Source: Shumkonia mesophila
GTDB lineage: Bacteria > Pseudomonadota > Alphaproteobacteria > Rhodospirillales > Shumkoniaceae
Reading direction: 5' to 3'
Assembly (NCBI RefSeq): GCF_026163695.1
Contig: NZ_JAOTID010000001.1
Location: forward strand, 620,001 to 684,000
Length of the DNA stretch: 64,000 bases
The stretch's first letter is position 1. Each line of letters opens with the position of its first letter. The translations under genes and the position numbers were made by a program. The notes below the pieces were generated by a model, which saw nothing but the letters and a program-made list of their open reading frames with translations, had not been told where the DNA came from and did not search any database. This document shows positions 52,830 through 61,732 of this stretch, piece after piece.

Positions 52830-53456
52830 GTGACGGCGACATCCCCCACCATCGAGGTTCATCGCGGCGATCTGCCGGCCGGCGTCGATTTCGGCCAGGT
52901 GGTGGCGGTCGACACCGAAACCATGGGGCTCAACCCGCATCGCGACCGGCTGTGCGTCGTCCAGCTGTCGGCCGGCGACGGCGTCTGCCATCTGGTCCAT
53001 TTCCCCACCGCCAGCTACGACGCCCCGCGCCTCAAGGCGCTGATGGCCGATCCGGCGGTCACCAAGATCTTTCACTTCGCGCGCTTCGATCTGGCGGTGA
53101 TGCGCCGGTACCTGGGCGTGGTCTGCCAGCCGGTCTACTGCACCAAGATCGCCGCCAAGCTGACCCGCACCTTCACCGACCGCCATGGTCTCAAGGACTT
53201 GTGCAAGGACCTGTTGGGCATCGAGCTCAGCAAGGAGCAGCAGTCCTCGGACTGGGGCGCCGAGACGCTGACGGCCGAGCAGGTGAAGTACGCCGCCCGC
53301 GACGTCCTCTACCTCCACGAACTGCGCACCCGTCTCGATCGGGTGCTGGCGCGGGAAGGGCGCACGGAGCTGGCCCAGGCCTGCTTCCAGTTCCTGCCCT
53401 TCCGGGCCGCGCTCGACCTCGGCGGCTGGGACGAACCGGATATTTTCCGCCATTGA
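52830..53456 (+). CDS. rnd: Ribonuclease D-like 3'-5' exonuclease
   Basis: 208 aa. The DEDD exonuclease motifs are present: VAVDTETMGL (D,E), HFARFDLAVM (D) and YAARDVLYL (Y-x3-D). It lacks the HRDC domains of full RNase D, so it is the short alphaproteobacterial form. It trims 3' ends of stable RNA precursors. GTG start at 52830 with AAGGAC upstream. The preceding tRNA-Leu is a natural substrate. Confidence 0.9.
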   Translation: MTATSPTIEVHRGDLPAGVDFGQVVAVDTETMGLNPHRDRLCVVQLSAGDGVCHLVHFPTASYDAPRLKALMADPAVTKIFHFARFDLAVMRRYLGVVCQPVYCTKIAAKLTRTFTDRHGLKDLCKDLLGIELSKEQQSSDWGAETLTAEQVKYAARDVLYLHELRTRLDRVLAREGRTELAQACFQFLPFRAALDLGGWDEPDIFRH

Positions 53457-53639
53457 CACGGGACTTCGGCGAAGAGCCGTAAGGCTTTGGTTCGTTGACG
53501 ATTCCGACCCCCGGGCGCATACTCTTGCGGTCCAGGCTGGATAAGCATTTTTTCACCCCGTCGTCGGGAAGGCGATCGAACGGACCGGGCGCGGCGGCGC
53601 CGGACCCGGAGGTGAAGAGCGAATTTGTGGAAAGAGGGA

Positions 53640-54635
53640 ATGACGGGATCCAGGGCAACGGCAACGGCGATGGAGCAGGCGGTCAATCCGACCGTCGAAT
53701 CGGGACGTCGGGTCCTGCGGGTCGAGGTCGAGGGCCTGGAGGCGCTGGCGCGCACCCTGGGAACCCCCTTCTGCGCGGCGGTGGATGTTCTCGAGCGGCT
53801 GCGCGGCCGGGTCGTCGTGACCGGCATGGGCAAAAGCGGGCACGTCGCCCGCAAGATCGCCGCGACGTTGGCCTCGATGGGAACGCCGGCCCTCTTCGTT
53901 CATCCGGCGGAAGCCAGCCACGGCGATCTGGGCATGGTCGTCGAGGGCGATGTGCTGCTGGCGCTTTCCAATTCTGGCGAGACCCCCGAACTGGCCGACC
54001 TCGTGGCCTTCGCCAAACGCTTCGGCATTCCCATCATCGCGATGACCGCCAGCGGCCGCAGCGCGCTGGCCAAGGCCGCCGAGGTGGCGCTGTTGCTGCC
54101 GGCGGCCGCCGAGGCCTGCCCCATGGGGCTGGCGCCGACCACCTCGACCACCATGATGATGGCGCTGGGCGACGCGCTTTCGGTCGCGCTCCTCGAACGC
54201 AAGGGGTTCTCGCGCGACGATTTTCACGTGCTGCATCCGGGTGGCAAGCTGGGGCGCCGCCTGCTCAAGGTGGCTGACCTCATGCACGGCGGCGATGAGT
54301 TGCCACTGGTCGATGCCGGCATGCCGATGGCCGACGCGCTCATCGTCATGACCGCCAAGAGCTTCGGGTGCATCGGCATCGTCGATGACGCCGGGATGCT
54401 GCTGGGGGTGGTCACGGACGGCGACCTGCGCCGGAACATGAGCCCCGATCTGCTGGGCCGCCGGGCTGGCGACATCATGACGGGCAGCCCCAAGACCATC
54501 CGGCCGGACGCCCTGGCCAGCGAGGCGGTGCTCTTGATGAATGCCCGGGCGATCACCAACCTGTTCGTCGTGCGCGACGGCGTGGCGGTGGGCATCCTGC
54601 ACATTCACGACTGTCTGCGCGCCGGCGTCGTCTGA
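53640..54635 (+). CDS. kdsD: Arabinose-5-phosphate isomerase (KdsD)
   Basis: 331 aa: an N-terminal SIS domain (RVVVTGMGKSGHVARKIAATLASMGTPALFVHP, LSNSGETPE) and two CBS domains (LMHGGDELPLV.., IMTGSPKTIRPDALASEA). It makes D-arabinose 5-phosphate, precursor of Kdo for LPS. First gene of the block with lptC, lptA, lptB. The start at 53640 has GGAAAGAGGG upstream. Confidence 0.95.
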   Translation: MTGSRATATAMEQAVNPTVESGRRVLRVEVEGLEALARTLGTPFCAAVDVLERLRGRVVVTGMGKSGHVARKIAATLASMGTPALFVHPAEASHGDLGMVVEGDVLLALSNSGETPELADLVAFAKRFGIPIIAMTASGRSALAKAAEVALLLPAAAEACPMGLAPTTSTTMMMALGDALSVALLERKGFSRDDFHVLHPGGKLGRRLLKVADLMHGGDELPLVDAGMPMADALIVMTAKSFGCIGIVDDAGMLLGVVTDGDLRRNMSPDLLGRRAGDIMTGSPKTIRPDALASEAVLLMNARAITNLFVVRDGVAVGILHIHDCLRAGVV

Positions 54636-54644
54636 GACGGGGAT

Positions 54645-55379
54645 ATGGAAAGGACCAGCACCAGCAAGATCGCCGTTCTGAACGTGGCGAACTCGGCCGT
54701 CCAGCGGACCGAGGGCAAGGTGCGCGCCCACTTTACCCCCGAGGCGACCCGCCGCCTGGGGTCGGGCTACAGCCGTTTCGTCGGCATGATGAAGGTTCTG
54801 CTGCCGGTGGGGGCGGCCATCCTGGTCGCCCTGGTCATCGCCTGGCCTTACCTGCAACCGACCGACGGACAGTTCCGCATCGGCTTTTCCTCGCTCGTCG
54901 CCACCCAGGCGGAGCGGCCCAACATCGTCAATCCCCGGCTGATCGGCACGGACGAGAAGGACCAGCCGTTCTCGGTCACCGCCGACCTCGCCAAGGACTT
55001 CTACCTGCGCCAGGATTTCTGGGGGGAAACCTCGACCCCGGTCGAGTTGGAAATGCCCAAGGCCGACATCACCTTGAAGGACGGCTCGTGGCTGGTGTTG
55101 ACGGCCAACACCGGCCTGCTGATGCCGAAGACCAAGATGCTGGAACTGAGCGGCGCCGTGAACCTGTTCCACGATTCCGGCTATGAACTGCGCACCACCC
55201 ACGCCATGATCGACCTGCAGAAGGGCGCGGCCGTCAGCGACCGACCGGTCGACGGCCAGGGGCCGTTCGGCAACATCAACGCCGAGGGCTTGCGGCTGAC
55301 CGACAAGGGCAAGGATATCGTGTTCACCGGCAAGGCGAGACTGGTGCTCTATCCCGATGCCGGGAAGGCGGTGGAATGA
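54645..55379 (+). CDS. lptC: LptC, LPS export inner-membrane/periplasmic protein
   Basis: 244 aa. One TM helix (about 45-68), then a periplasmic beta-jellyroll (FSVTADLAKDF, DGSWLVLTANTGLLM, LELSGAVNLFHDSGYELRTTHA). LptC links the LptBFG ABC complex to LptA. Its long N-terminal extension is typical of alphaproteobacterial forms. Overlaps lptA by 4 nt. Confidence 0.92.
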   Translation: MERTSTSKIAVLNVANSAVQRTEGKVRAHFTPEATRRLGSGYSRFVGMMKVLLPVGAAILVALVIAWPYLQPTDGQFRIGFSSLVATQAERPNIVNPRLIGTDEKDQPFSVTADLAKDFYLRQDFWGETSTPVELEMPKADITLKDGSWLVLTANTGLLMPKTKMLELSGAVNLFHDSGYELRTTHAMIDLQKGAAVSDRPVDGQGPFGNINAEGLRLTDKGKDIVFTGKARLVLYPDAGKAVE

Positions 55380-56227
55380 CCCGAATCCGGCCGAGATTGG
55401 GGACGTGGCTCATCGTCGCATGGGCCGGCCTGCTCGTCGGCGCGGGGCCGGCCGCCGGCCAGGGCCTCAATTTTTCCAATCCCGATTCCGCGGTGCCGAT
55501 CGAGGTGACGGCCGACGACGGCATCGAATGGCAGCAGGAAAAGCAGCTGTTCCTGGCACGCGGCAACGCGCGGGCCACCCGCGGCGAAGTTGCCGTCAAC
55601 AGCGACCTGCTGCGCGCCTTCTATCGCAAGAAGGCCGAGGGCGGGACCGACATCTACCGGCTGGAGGCGGTGGGGGCGGTGCGCATCGTTTCGGCCGGCG
55701 AGACGGCCTTCGGCGAAAACGCCGTCTACGACGTCGACAAGGGCATCATGGTGCTGAGCGGCAAGGAAGTGAAGCTGGTGGCCGCCGAGGACACCATCAC
55801 CGCCGATCAGCAGCTCGAATACTACGACGCCAAGCAGATGGCGGTCGCCCGCGGCCACGCCGTGGCCCAGCGGGCCGACCGCAAGATCCGCACCGACGTG
55901 CTGGTCGCCTATTTCCAGAGGGACGCCGCCGGCAAAAGCCGGGTCTACAGGGTCGACGCCTTCGACAACGTGCACATCACCACCGCGCAGGAACAGGTGT
56001 GGGCCGACCGCGGCGTCTATAACGTGGACAGCGCCATCGCCACGCTGAGCGGCAACGTCAAGCTGGTGCGCGGCGAAAACACCCTGGTTGGCTGCAGTGC
56101 CGAGGTGAACCTGAAAACCGGCATCAGCAAGCTCAAAAGCTGCGAAGGCCAGGGACGCGGCGTGCGCGGCCTGCTCAAGGCCGACGAGACGCCGGGCCTG
56201 AAGAACCGAACCCCGGGGACGAAGTAA
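55376..56227 (+). CDS. lptA: LptA, periplasmic LPS transport protein
   Basis: 283 aa with a signal peptide (about 1-30, AGPAAGQG) and OstA-type repeats (IEVTADDGIEWQQEKQLFLARGNARATRG; YFQRDAAGKSRVYRVDAFDNVHITTAQ; VKLVRGENTLVG). It forms the periplasmic bridge carrying LPS. Longer than E. coli LptA because of an extra OstA segment. Downstream is lptB. Confidence 0.93.
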   Translation: MTRIRPRLGTWLIVAWAGLLVGAGPAAGQGLNFSNPDSAVPIEVTADDGIEWQQEKQLFLARGNARATRGEVAVNSDLLRAFYRKKAEGGTDIYRLEAVGAVRIVSAGETAFGENAVYDVDKGIMVLSGKEVKLVAAEDTITADQQLEYYDAKQMAVARGHAVAQRADRKIRTDVLVAYFQRDAAGKSRVYRVDAFDNVHITTAQEQVWADRGVYNVDSAIATLSGNVKLVRGENTLVGCSAEVNLKTGISKLKSCEGQGRGVRGLLKADETPGLKNRTPGTK

Positions 56228-56240
56228 GGACGCCGGAGCC

Positions 56241-57041
56241 ATGGAAACCAGAACGCCCCCACCCGCCGCCGGTCCGACGGCCGTCATTCCCGGCGGCAAG
56301 CCCCGCCTGATCTCGGCCAACCGCGGGCTGGTCGCCAAGAACATGGGCAAGCGCTTCAAGAAGCGGCCGGTGGTGCGCGGCGTCAACCTGGAAATCCAGC
56401 GCGGCGAGGTGGTGGGTCTGCTGGGACCGAACGGGGCCGGCAAGACGACCTGCTTTTACATCATCACCGGCCTGATCTCGCCCGATTACGGCAACATCTA
56501 TCTCGACAACCAGGATTTGACCGACCTGCCGATGTACCGGCGGGCCCGCCTGGGGATCGGCTATCTGCCGCAGGAGGCGTCGATCTTCCGCGGCCTGTCG
56601 GTGGAAGACAACATCCGTGCCGTGCTCGAGGTGGTGGAAAAGTCCCGCGACCGCCGCGAGGCCATCCTCGATTCGCTGCTGGCCGAATTCTCGATCACCC
56701 ACTTGCGGCACACCCCGGCGCTGGCCCTCTCGGGCGGCGAGCGGCGGCGCGTCGAGATTGCGCGTACGCTGGCCTCCAATCCCCATTTCGTGCTGCTCGA
56801 CGAACCGTTCGCCGGCATCGATCCCATCGCCGTCAACGACCTGCGCGAGCTGGTCTTTCATCTCAAGGATCGCGGGATCGGGGTGTTGATCACCGACCAC
56901 AACGTGCGGGAAACTCTCGACGTCATCGATCGAGCCTATATCATTCATGATGGTATGGTGCTCATGGAAGGCGCGCCTGCGGATATCGTCGGCAACGAGG
57001 ACGTGCGCCGGGTCTACCTCGGCGAACGCTTCACTCTTTGA
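56241..57041 (+). CDS. lptB: LptB, LPS export ABC ATPase
   Basis: 266 aa. Walker A GPNGAGKTT, Q-loop LPQEASIF, signature LSGGERRRVEIAR, Walker B VLLDEPFAGIDP, H-loop TDHNVRET, closing YLGERF. The first 25 residues are a Pro-rich extension. It powers LPS extraction with LptFG, which are not in this window. Confidence 0.96.
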   Translation: METRTPPPAAGPTAVIPGGKPRLISANRGLVAKNMGKRFKKRPVVRGVNLEIQRGEVVGLLGPNGAGKTTCFYIITGLISPDYGNIYLDNQDLTDLPMYRRARLGIGYLPQEASIFRGLSVEDNIRAVLEVVEKSRDRREAILDSLLAEFSITHLRHTPALALSGGERRRVEIARTLASNPHFVLLDEPFAGIDPIAVNDLRELVFHLKDRGIGVLITDHNVRETLDVIDRAYIIHDGMVLMEGAPADIVGNEDVRRVYLGERFTL

Positions 57042-57194
57042 CGCTGCCGGGGGTCGCCTTCCAGGAGCTGCCTGAGACGTCGGGTTTGTCGCGATGATCC
57101 TGTCCCGGAACCGCTCAGATGGGGGCTCTCGTCCGGCGCCATGCGCCGGGCCGGGCCGCATTTCCGCGGCCGGCCGGCGTGGAGGAGGCGGGCG

Positions 57195-58748
57195 ATGGCG
57201 CTGACCCCCCGCCTTGAGTTGCGCCAGAGCCAGGCGCTGGTGATGACGCCGCAGCTCCAGCAGGCGATCAAGCTGCTGCAGCTTTCCAACATGGAACTGA
57301 GCGCCTTTGTCGAGGAGGAACTGGCCAAGAACCCGCTGCTCGAGCGTGAGGAAGGCGAGGCCACGGGCGGTGCCGACGGGGCCGGCGACGCCGAAACCAG
57401 CCCCGACGGTGGCCAGGACGGCTCCGCTCCGGCCGGCGAGGACGGTGGGGGCGACGGCCTGGAAGGCATCGACTTCACCGAGACCCGCAGCGCGGCGACG
57501 ACCGAAGACCTGGACGTCGATTACGACAACGTGTGGAACAACGACAGCGCCGGCGACGCCGGCGACGGCGGCCTCGCCGACACCGCGTTCGCCACCTGGG
57601 GCGGCGGTGCCGGCGGCAGTTTCGAGCCGACGTCGGGCGACCTCGAGCAGACCCTTTCCGAGGAAAAAACCCTGCGCGATCACCTGATCGGGCAGATGAA
57701 CATGGAATTCCACGACCCGGCCGAGCGGGTGATCGGCCTGCAGCTGATCGATCGCCTCGATGACGCCGGCTATCTGGCCGAAAGCGTCGAGTCGGTGGCC
57801 GCCATCCTGGGCTGCGCCCCGGCCCGCGTGGAAGCCACGCTGGGCCGGCTTCAGCGGCTCGACCCGTCGGGCATCTTCGCCCGCGACCTGGCGGAATGCC
57901 TGGCCCTGCAACTTCGCGAGCGCGACCGCCTGGACCCCGCCATGCAGGCGCTGATCGCCAATCTCGAGCTGCTGGCCAAGCGCGATCTCGCCGGCCTGAT
58001 GCGGGTCTGCGGGGTCGACCGCGAGGATCTCCTCGACATGGTCGCGGAACTGCGCGCCCTCAATCCCAAGCCGGCGCTCTCCTTCGACTCCGCGGTGGCG
58101 CCGCCGATCACGCCCGACATCCTCATGCGTCCCCAGCCGAACGGCGGCTGGTCGGTGGAACTCAACGCCGAGACCCTGCCCCGCCTGCTCGTCAACAACC
58201 GCTATCACGCGGTGGTCAGCAAGGCGGTGCGCACCAAGGAGGATCGCCACTACATTGACGACTGCTTCCAATCGGCCAACTGGCTGGTGAAGTCGCTGCA
58301 TCAGCGGGCGACGACCATTCTCAAGGTGGCGGCCGAGATCGTCCGCCAGCAGGACGGCTTCTTCGCCCACGGGGTGCAGTTCCTGCGGCCCCTGGTGCTG
58401 CGCGACATCGCCGAAGCCATCGAAATGCACGAAAGCACGGTCAGCCGCGTCACCTCCAACAAGTTCATTGCCAGCCCCAGGGGCATCTACGAGCTGAAGT
58501 ATTTTTTCACCGCCTCCATCGCCAGCTCGTCCGGCGGCCAAGCCCATTCGGCCGAGTCCGTGCGCTGCCGCATCCGCGAGCTGATCGAGGCCGAGAAGCC
58601 TGCCGCCGTCCTTTCCGACGACACCCTGGTCGAGATGTTGAGCAGGGAAGGCGTCGAGGTGGCCAGGCGAACGGTGGCCAAGTACCGCGAATCCCTGGGC
58701 ATCGCCTCCTCGGTCCAGCGGCGGCGCAACAAGACCAGCGGATTGTGA
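57195..58748 (+). CDS. rpoN: RNA polymerase sigma-54 factor
   Basis: 517 aa. The N-terminal activator-interacting domain (LRQSQALVMTPQLQQAIKLLQLSN) is followed by a long acidic region II (about 45-150), a core-binding domain and a DNA-binding domain with the RpoN box ARRTVAKYRES. It reads promoters such as the one at 373-388 and needs AAA+ activators such as the one encoded at 596-2422. The lptB-rpoN-hpf-ptsN order is conserved in proteobacteria. Confidence 0.96.
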   Translation: MALTPRLELRQSQALVMTPQLQQAIKLLQLSNMELSAFVEEELAKNPLLEREEGEATGGADGAGDAETSPDGGQDGSAPAGEDGGGDGLEGIDFTETRSAATTEDLDVDYDNVWNNDSAGDAGDGGLADTAFATWGGGAGGSFEPTSGDLEQTLSEEKTLRDHLIGQMNMEFHDPAERVIGLQLIDRLDDAGYLAESVESVAAILGCAPARVEATLGRLQRLDPSGIFARDLAECLALQLRERDRLDPAMQALIANLELLAKRDLAGLMRVCGVDREDLLDMVAELRALNPKPALSFDSAVAPPITPDILMRPQPNGGWSVELNAETLPRLLVNNRYHAVVSKAVRTKEDRHYIDDCFQSANWLVKSLHQRATTILKVAAEIVRQQDGFFAHGVQFLRPLVLRDIAEAIEMHESTVSRVTSNKFIASPRGIYELKYFFTASIASSSGGQAHSAESVRCRIRELIEAEKPAAVLSDDTLVEMLSREGVEVARRTVAKYRESLGIASSVQRRRNKTSGL

Positions 58749-58954
58749 CGGTTTTTCAAGGCGTTGCCGGGCTCCCGCCGCGGCTATTGACTCCGATACC
58801 GGGGGTCACTAAGTTCCGGGCCTCTCCGATGAACACGGAGGCCGGGCGGTGGTGGGCCATTGCGACAAGCCGCGCTGGGAATTATCTAAAAAGCAGTAGC
58901 CAATTCCGGGTCCCCCGGGGCTGTGGGGCCACACACGGCAGGACAGCTTTCCTC

Positions 58955-59536
58955 ATGGAAATTTCAGTCAAAGGCAAGAATCTTAACGTCGGCGACGCGC
59001 TTCGCGAATACGTCGTGAAGAACCTCACCTCCGACGTGAAGAAGTATTTCGACCGCGCCCTTCACGCGACCGTCATCTTTTCGCGGGAAGCGCACCTCAA
59101 CCGGGCCGAGATCACCGTCCACGCCGGACGGGGACTGGTGATGCAGGGCGGTGCCGCGGCGGACGAAATCCATGCCGCTTTCGACAACGCGTTGGACCGC
59201 ATCGCCAAGCAGCTGCGGCGCTACAAGCGCCGCCTGAACGACCACCACAAGGGCGTGGGCGGGGCCGAGGATGAAACCATCCAGGCTGCGCAGTACGTCC
59301 TGGCGGCAGAAGGCGAGGACGAGGAGATTCCCGCCGACGGCCAGCCGGTGGTCATCGCCGAAATGGCGGCCGAGATCGACACCATCACGGTCAGCGAGGC
59401 GGTGATGCGCATGGACCTCGCGGACTCCCCGGTGGTGATGTTCCGCAACCGGGCCCACGGCGGTCTCAACGTGGTGTATCGGCGGCCCGACGGCAACGTC
59501 GGCTGGATCGATCCCCGGGGAACGCGCGAAGGTTAA
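58955..59536 (+). CDS. hpf: Ribosome hibernation promoting factor, long form
   Basis: 193 aa. The N-terminal YfiA/HPF domain (MEISVKGKNLNVGDALREYV, RAEITVHAGRGLVMQGGAAADEIHAAFDNALDRIAKQLRRYK in parts) and a C-terminal dimerisation domain (SPVVMFRNRAHGGLNVVYRRPDGNVGWIDP). It pairs idle ribosomes as 100S dimers in stationary phase. A 200-bp gap from rpoN may hold its own promoter; I see no firm match. Confidence 0.94.
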   Translation: MEISVKGKNLNVGDALREYVVKNLTSDVKKYFDRALHATVIFSREAHLNRAEITVHAGRGLVMQGGAAADEIHAAFDNALDRIAKQLRRYKRRLNDHHKGVGGAEDETIQAAQYVLAAEGEDEEIPADGQPVVIAEMAAEIDTITVSEAVMRMDLADSPVVMFRNRAHGGLNVVYRRPDGNVGWIDPRGTREG

Positions 59537-59545
59537 GGGGCGGTG

Positions 59546-60010
59546 ATGGAGATTTCCGATCTGATCACGACCGAGAGCGTGATCCCACATCTGCATGCCA
59601 CCAGCAAAAAACAGGCGCTGCAGGAACTGGCCAAACGTGCCGCCGGCGTTTCGGGCATGCACGAGCGGGCCATTTTCGACGTCCTGCTGGAGCGCGAGCG
59701 GCTGGGGACCACCGGGGTGGGCAACGGCATCGCCATTCCGCACGGCAAGTTGCCCAATCTCGACCGCCTGTACGGCCTGTTCGCCAAGATGGACAAGCCC
59801 ATCGACTTCGATGCCATCGACGAGCAGCCGGTCGACCTGATCTTCCTGCTTCTGGCGCCCGAATCTGCCGGCGCCGACCACCTCAAGGCCCTGGCCCGGG
59901 TGTCGCGCCTGCTGCGCGACAAGAGCGGCTGCGAGAAGCTGCGCGGCACCGACAGCGCCGAGGCCCTCTACGCCATCCTCACCGAGTCGGCGACGTCGCA
60001 CGCCGCCTGA
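59546..60010 (+). CDS. ptsN: PTS IIA-like nitrogen-regulatory protein PtsN
   Basis: 154 aa EIIA-Ntr. The phosphorylated histidine is H66 in GIAIPHGKL. In the nitrogen PTS it controls potassium uptake and other targets by phosphorylation state. ATG at 59546 follows AAGGGG; 9 bp after hpf, so co-transcribed. Confidence 0.95.
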   Translation: MEISDLITTESVIPHLHATSKKQALQELAKRAAGVSGMHERAIFDVLLERERLGTTGVGNGIAIPHGKLPNLDRLYGLFAKMDKPIDFDAIDEQPVDLIFLLLAPESAGADHLKALARVSRLLRDKSGCEKLRGTDSAEALYAILTESATSHAA

Positions 60011-60055
60011 GGCGGCGCCTTCCAGCCAAGCGATTCCGTGCGATCGTAAATCGCT

Positions 60056-60295
60056 CTAATGAACGCTGACCGGCTCCAGCTCGTTCTGGCGCACGGTGGC
60101 CAGTGCGAGGTCACGGTTGGGCACCACGGCCAAGTGCTGGCCGTTGGCGGCATGGATGGCATAGGCGTGGGCGCCGTTGACGACCACCGGCTTGACGTAA
60201 GCGACGTCCTCGACACCGAGGGTGGCGAAGTCGGCGAGAGTCAGGTCCCGCGACAGCGGCGCGCCGGATGAGTTGTTGCTTGTCTTGTCGTGCAT
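60056..60295 (-). CDS. DUF1150 family protein
   Basis: 79 aa: LTLADFATLGVEDVAYVKPV and NGQHLAVVPNRDLALATVRQNELEPVSVH form the DUF1150 domain, a small alphaproteobacterial family usually encoded directly after Hsp20, as here. Function unknown; co-expression with a small heat-shock protein is implied. Confidence 0.88.
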   Translation of the reverse strand: MHDKTSNNSSGAPLSRDLTLADFATLGVEDVAYVKPVVVNGAHAYAIHAANGQHLAVVPNRDLALATVRQNELEPVSVH

Positions 60296-60389
60296 GGCAA
60301 TCTCCTTCGCGGCGCCTGGATGGTCCGGCACGCCGAGGGGTTGCGAATTGGAAGGCGAAGGCTCGAAGCGGGTTTCGGCCGGGACAGCG

Positions 60390-60857
60390 TCAGACCTCGG
60401 TGTCCATCTCGATGGTCTTGCGCTTGCCGACGGCTTTCTTCGACCCTCCGGCGTCGATCGGCACGGTGCGCGCTTTCGCTTCCGGCAGCTGGCGTTCCAG
60501 GTCGATGTGGAGCAGCCCGTTGTCGAGCGAGGCGCCCTTGACCTCGATGCCCTCGGCCAACACGAAGCTGCGCTGGAATTGCCGGGAAGCGATTCCCCGA
60601 TGCAAGTAGACCCGCCCGGCATCCTCGTCATTCCCGCGGCCACGGATAATCAACTGGTTGTCCTCAATGGTGACGTTGAGCGTGTCCATCGAGAATCCAG
60701 CCACCGCGAGCGTGATGCGCAGGGCGTTCTCGCCGGTCTGTTCGATGTTATAGGGCGGATATCCGTCGTGCGACGTCTTGGCGACGCGATCGAGGATGCG
60801 CTCGAAATGATCGAACCCCAGCAGCAGCGGGCTGTCGAATACGGATACACGGGCCAT
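60390..60857 (-). CDS. Small heat-shock protein, Hsp20/IbpA family
   Basis: 155 aa: an N-terminal SPLLLGFDHFERILDRV typical of IbpA-type sHsps, and the alpha-crystallin domain ENALRITLAVAGFSMDTLNVTIEDNQLIIRGR, ending HRGIASRQFQRSFVLAEGI. It holds unfolding proteins for refolding. The leader carries a candidate thermometer and a promoter upstream. Confidence 0.94.
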   Translation of the reverse strand: MARVSVFDSPLLLGFDHFERILDRVAKTSHDGYPPYNIEQTGENALRITLAVAGFSMDTLNVTIEDNQLIIRGRGNDEDAGRVYLHRGIASRQFQRSFVLAEGIEVKGASLDNGLLHIDLERQLPEAKARTVPIDAGGSKKAVGKRKTIEMDTEV

Positions 60858-60947
60858 AATAGGTCGTCCTCCTCCAGGTACGAGCGAGTCCGGTTTTTGC
60901 GGGCCCTCGTCGAGGCGCCCCGCCGGCGGCCATAAGGCACCGCCGGC
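60858..60947 (-). promoter_or_regulatory. Candidate ROSE-like RNA thermometer in the hsp20 leader
   Basis: The hsp20 5' UTR contains a strong 8-bp hairpin (60922-60929 with 60940-60947) and, next to the Shine-Dalgarno GGAGGAGG, the sequence TCGCTC, which fits the ROSE consensus UYGCU that pairs with the SD through a G-G mismatch. ROSE elements control hsp20-type genes in alphaproteobacteria. Pairing was judged by eye. Confidence 0.4.
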
Positions 60948-60953
60948 AACCGC

Positions 60954-60981
60954 GTATTATTTCGGTCGGGATCGGCTGCAA
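60954..60981 (-). promoter_or_regulatory. Promoter of the hsp20 gene
   Basis: On the minus strand TTGCAG, 16-bp spacer, TAATAC, in the only AT-rich patch upstream. ACTTGCAG also resembles the CTTG core of heat-shock (RpoH) -35 elements, so either sigma could read it. Confidence 0.45.
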
Positions 60982-61008
60982 GTCAATAGGGGGTAACGGC
61001 CCCGCCGG

Positions 61009-61347
61009 TTAGCCGCGCCGGAGCGAAACGCCCTTTTCCTTCATCAGGGTCACCAGCTCGCCCGATTCGACCATCTCGCGAAAGATGTCGGCGCCGCCGA
61101 CGAACTCACCCTTGATGAAAAGCTGCGGCAGCGTCGGCCATTGGCTGAACGACTTGATGCCTTCGCGCAGCTCGGGGTCGGCCAGGACGTCGATGCCCTT
61201 GAAGGGCACGCCCAGGACCTGCAGCCCCTGGGCGACATGGGCGGAAAAACCGCATTGCGGGACTGCCGGCGTGCCCTTCATGAAAAGGGCGACGTCGTTC
61301 TCGGTGATCTCCCGGCGGATGCGCTCGGTGACGGGGGTCTCTGTCAT
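61009..61347 (-). CDS. grxD: Monothiol glutaredoxin (Grx4 type)
   Basis: 112 aa with the CGFS active site (VPQCGFSAH), WPTLPQLFIKGEFVGGADI and the glutathione-binding GGADI loop. CGFS glutaredoxins carry [2Fe-2S] clusters with glutathione and hand them to targets. Last gene of the SUF run, 25 bp after sufA. Confidence 0.94.
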   Translation of the reverse strand: MTETPVTERIRREITENDVALFMKGTPAVPQCGFSAHVAQGLQVLGVPFKGIDVLADPELREGIKSFSQWPTLPQLFIKGEFVGGADIFREMVESGELVTLMKEKGVSLRRG

Positions 61348-61372
61348 GATCGTGGTCTCCTTGGCGCCGGGC

Positions 61373-61714
61373 TCAGACGTGGAAGGACTCGCCGCAGCCG
61401 CAGCGGGCCTTTTCGTTGGGGTTGCTGAAGACGAAGCCCGACTTCAGCTTGTCCTCGACGTAATCCATTCGGCTGCCCAGCAGATAGAGGGTTGCCTTGG
61501 GATCGACGTAGACGGTCACACCGCCGGCCTCGACCACCTCGTCGGCCGGCCCGGGGGCGGCGGCGAACTCGACGTGGTAGGACATGCCCGAGCATCCCTG
61601 CGCCTTGACGCCGATGCGCAGTGCCTGTCCCGAAGCGTCGTCGCGGTTCACCAGATGGCGGACGCGCTCGATGGCGGCGTCCGTCAGCGTCAGCAATTGG
61701 GGTCGTTCAGTCAT
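61373..61714 (-). CDS. sufA: A-type Fe-S carrier protein (SufA/IscA family)
   Basis: 113 aa. The three conserved cysteines are present in GCSGMSY and CGCGESF. A-type carriers receive clusters from SufBCD and deliver them to apoproteins. The ATG at 61714 is preferred over an in-frame TTG at 61720. Position in the suf operon supports SufA rather than ErpA. Confidence 0.9.
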   Translation of the reverse strand: MTERPQLLTLTDAAIERVRHLVNRDDASGQALRIGVKAQGCSGMSYHVEFAAAPGPADEVVEAGGVTVYVDPKATLYLLGSRMDYVEDKLKSGFVFSNPNEKARCGCGESFHV

Positions 61715-61732
61715 CGTCAACTCGTTCTCCGT

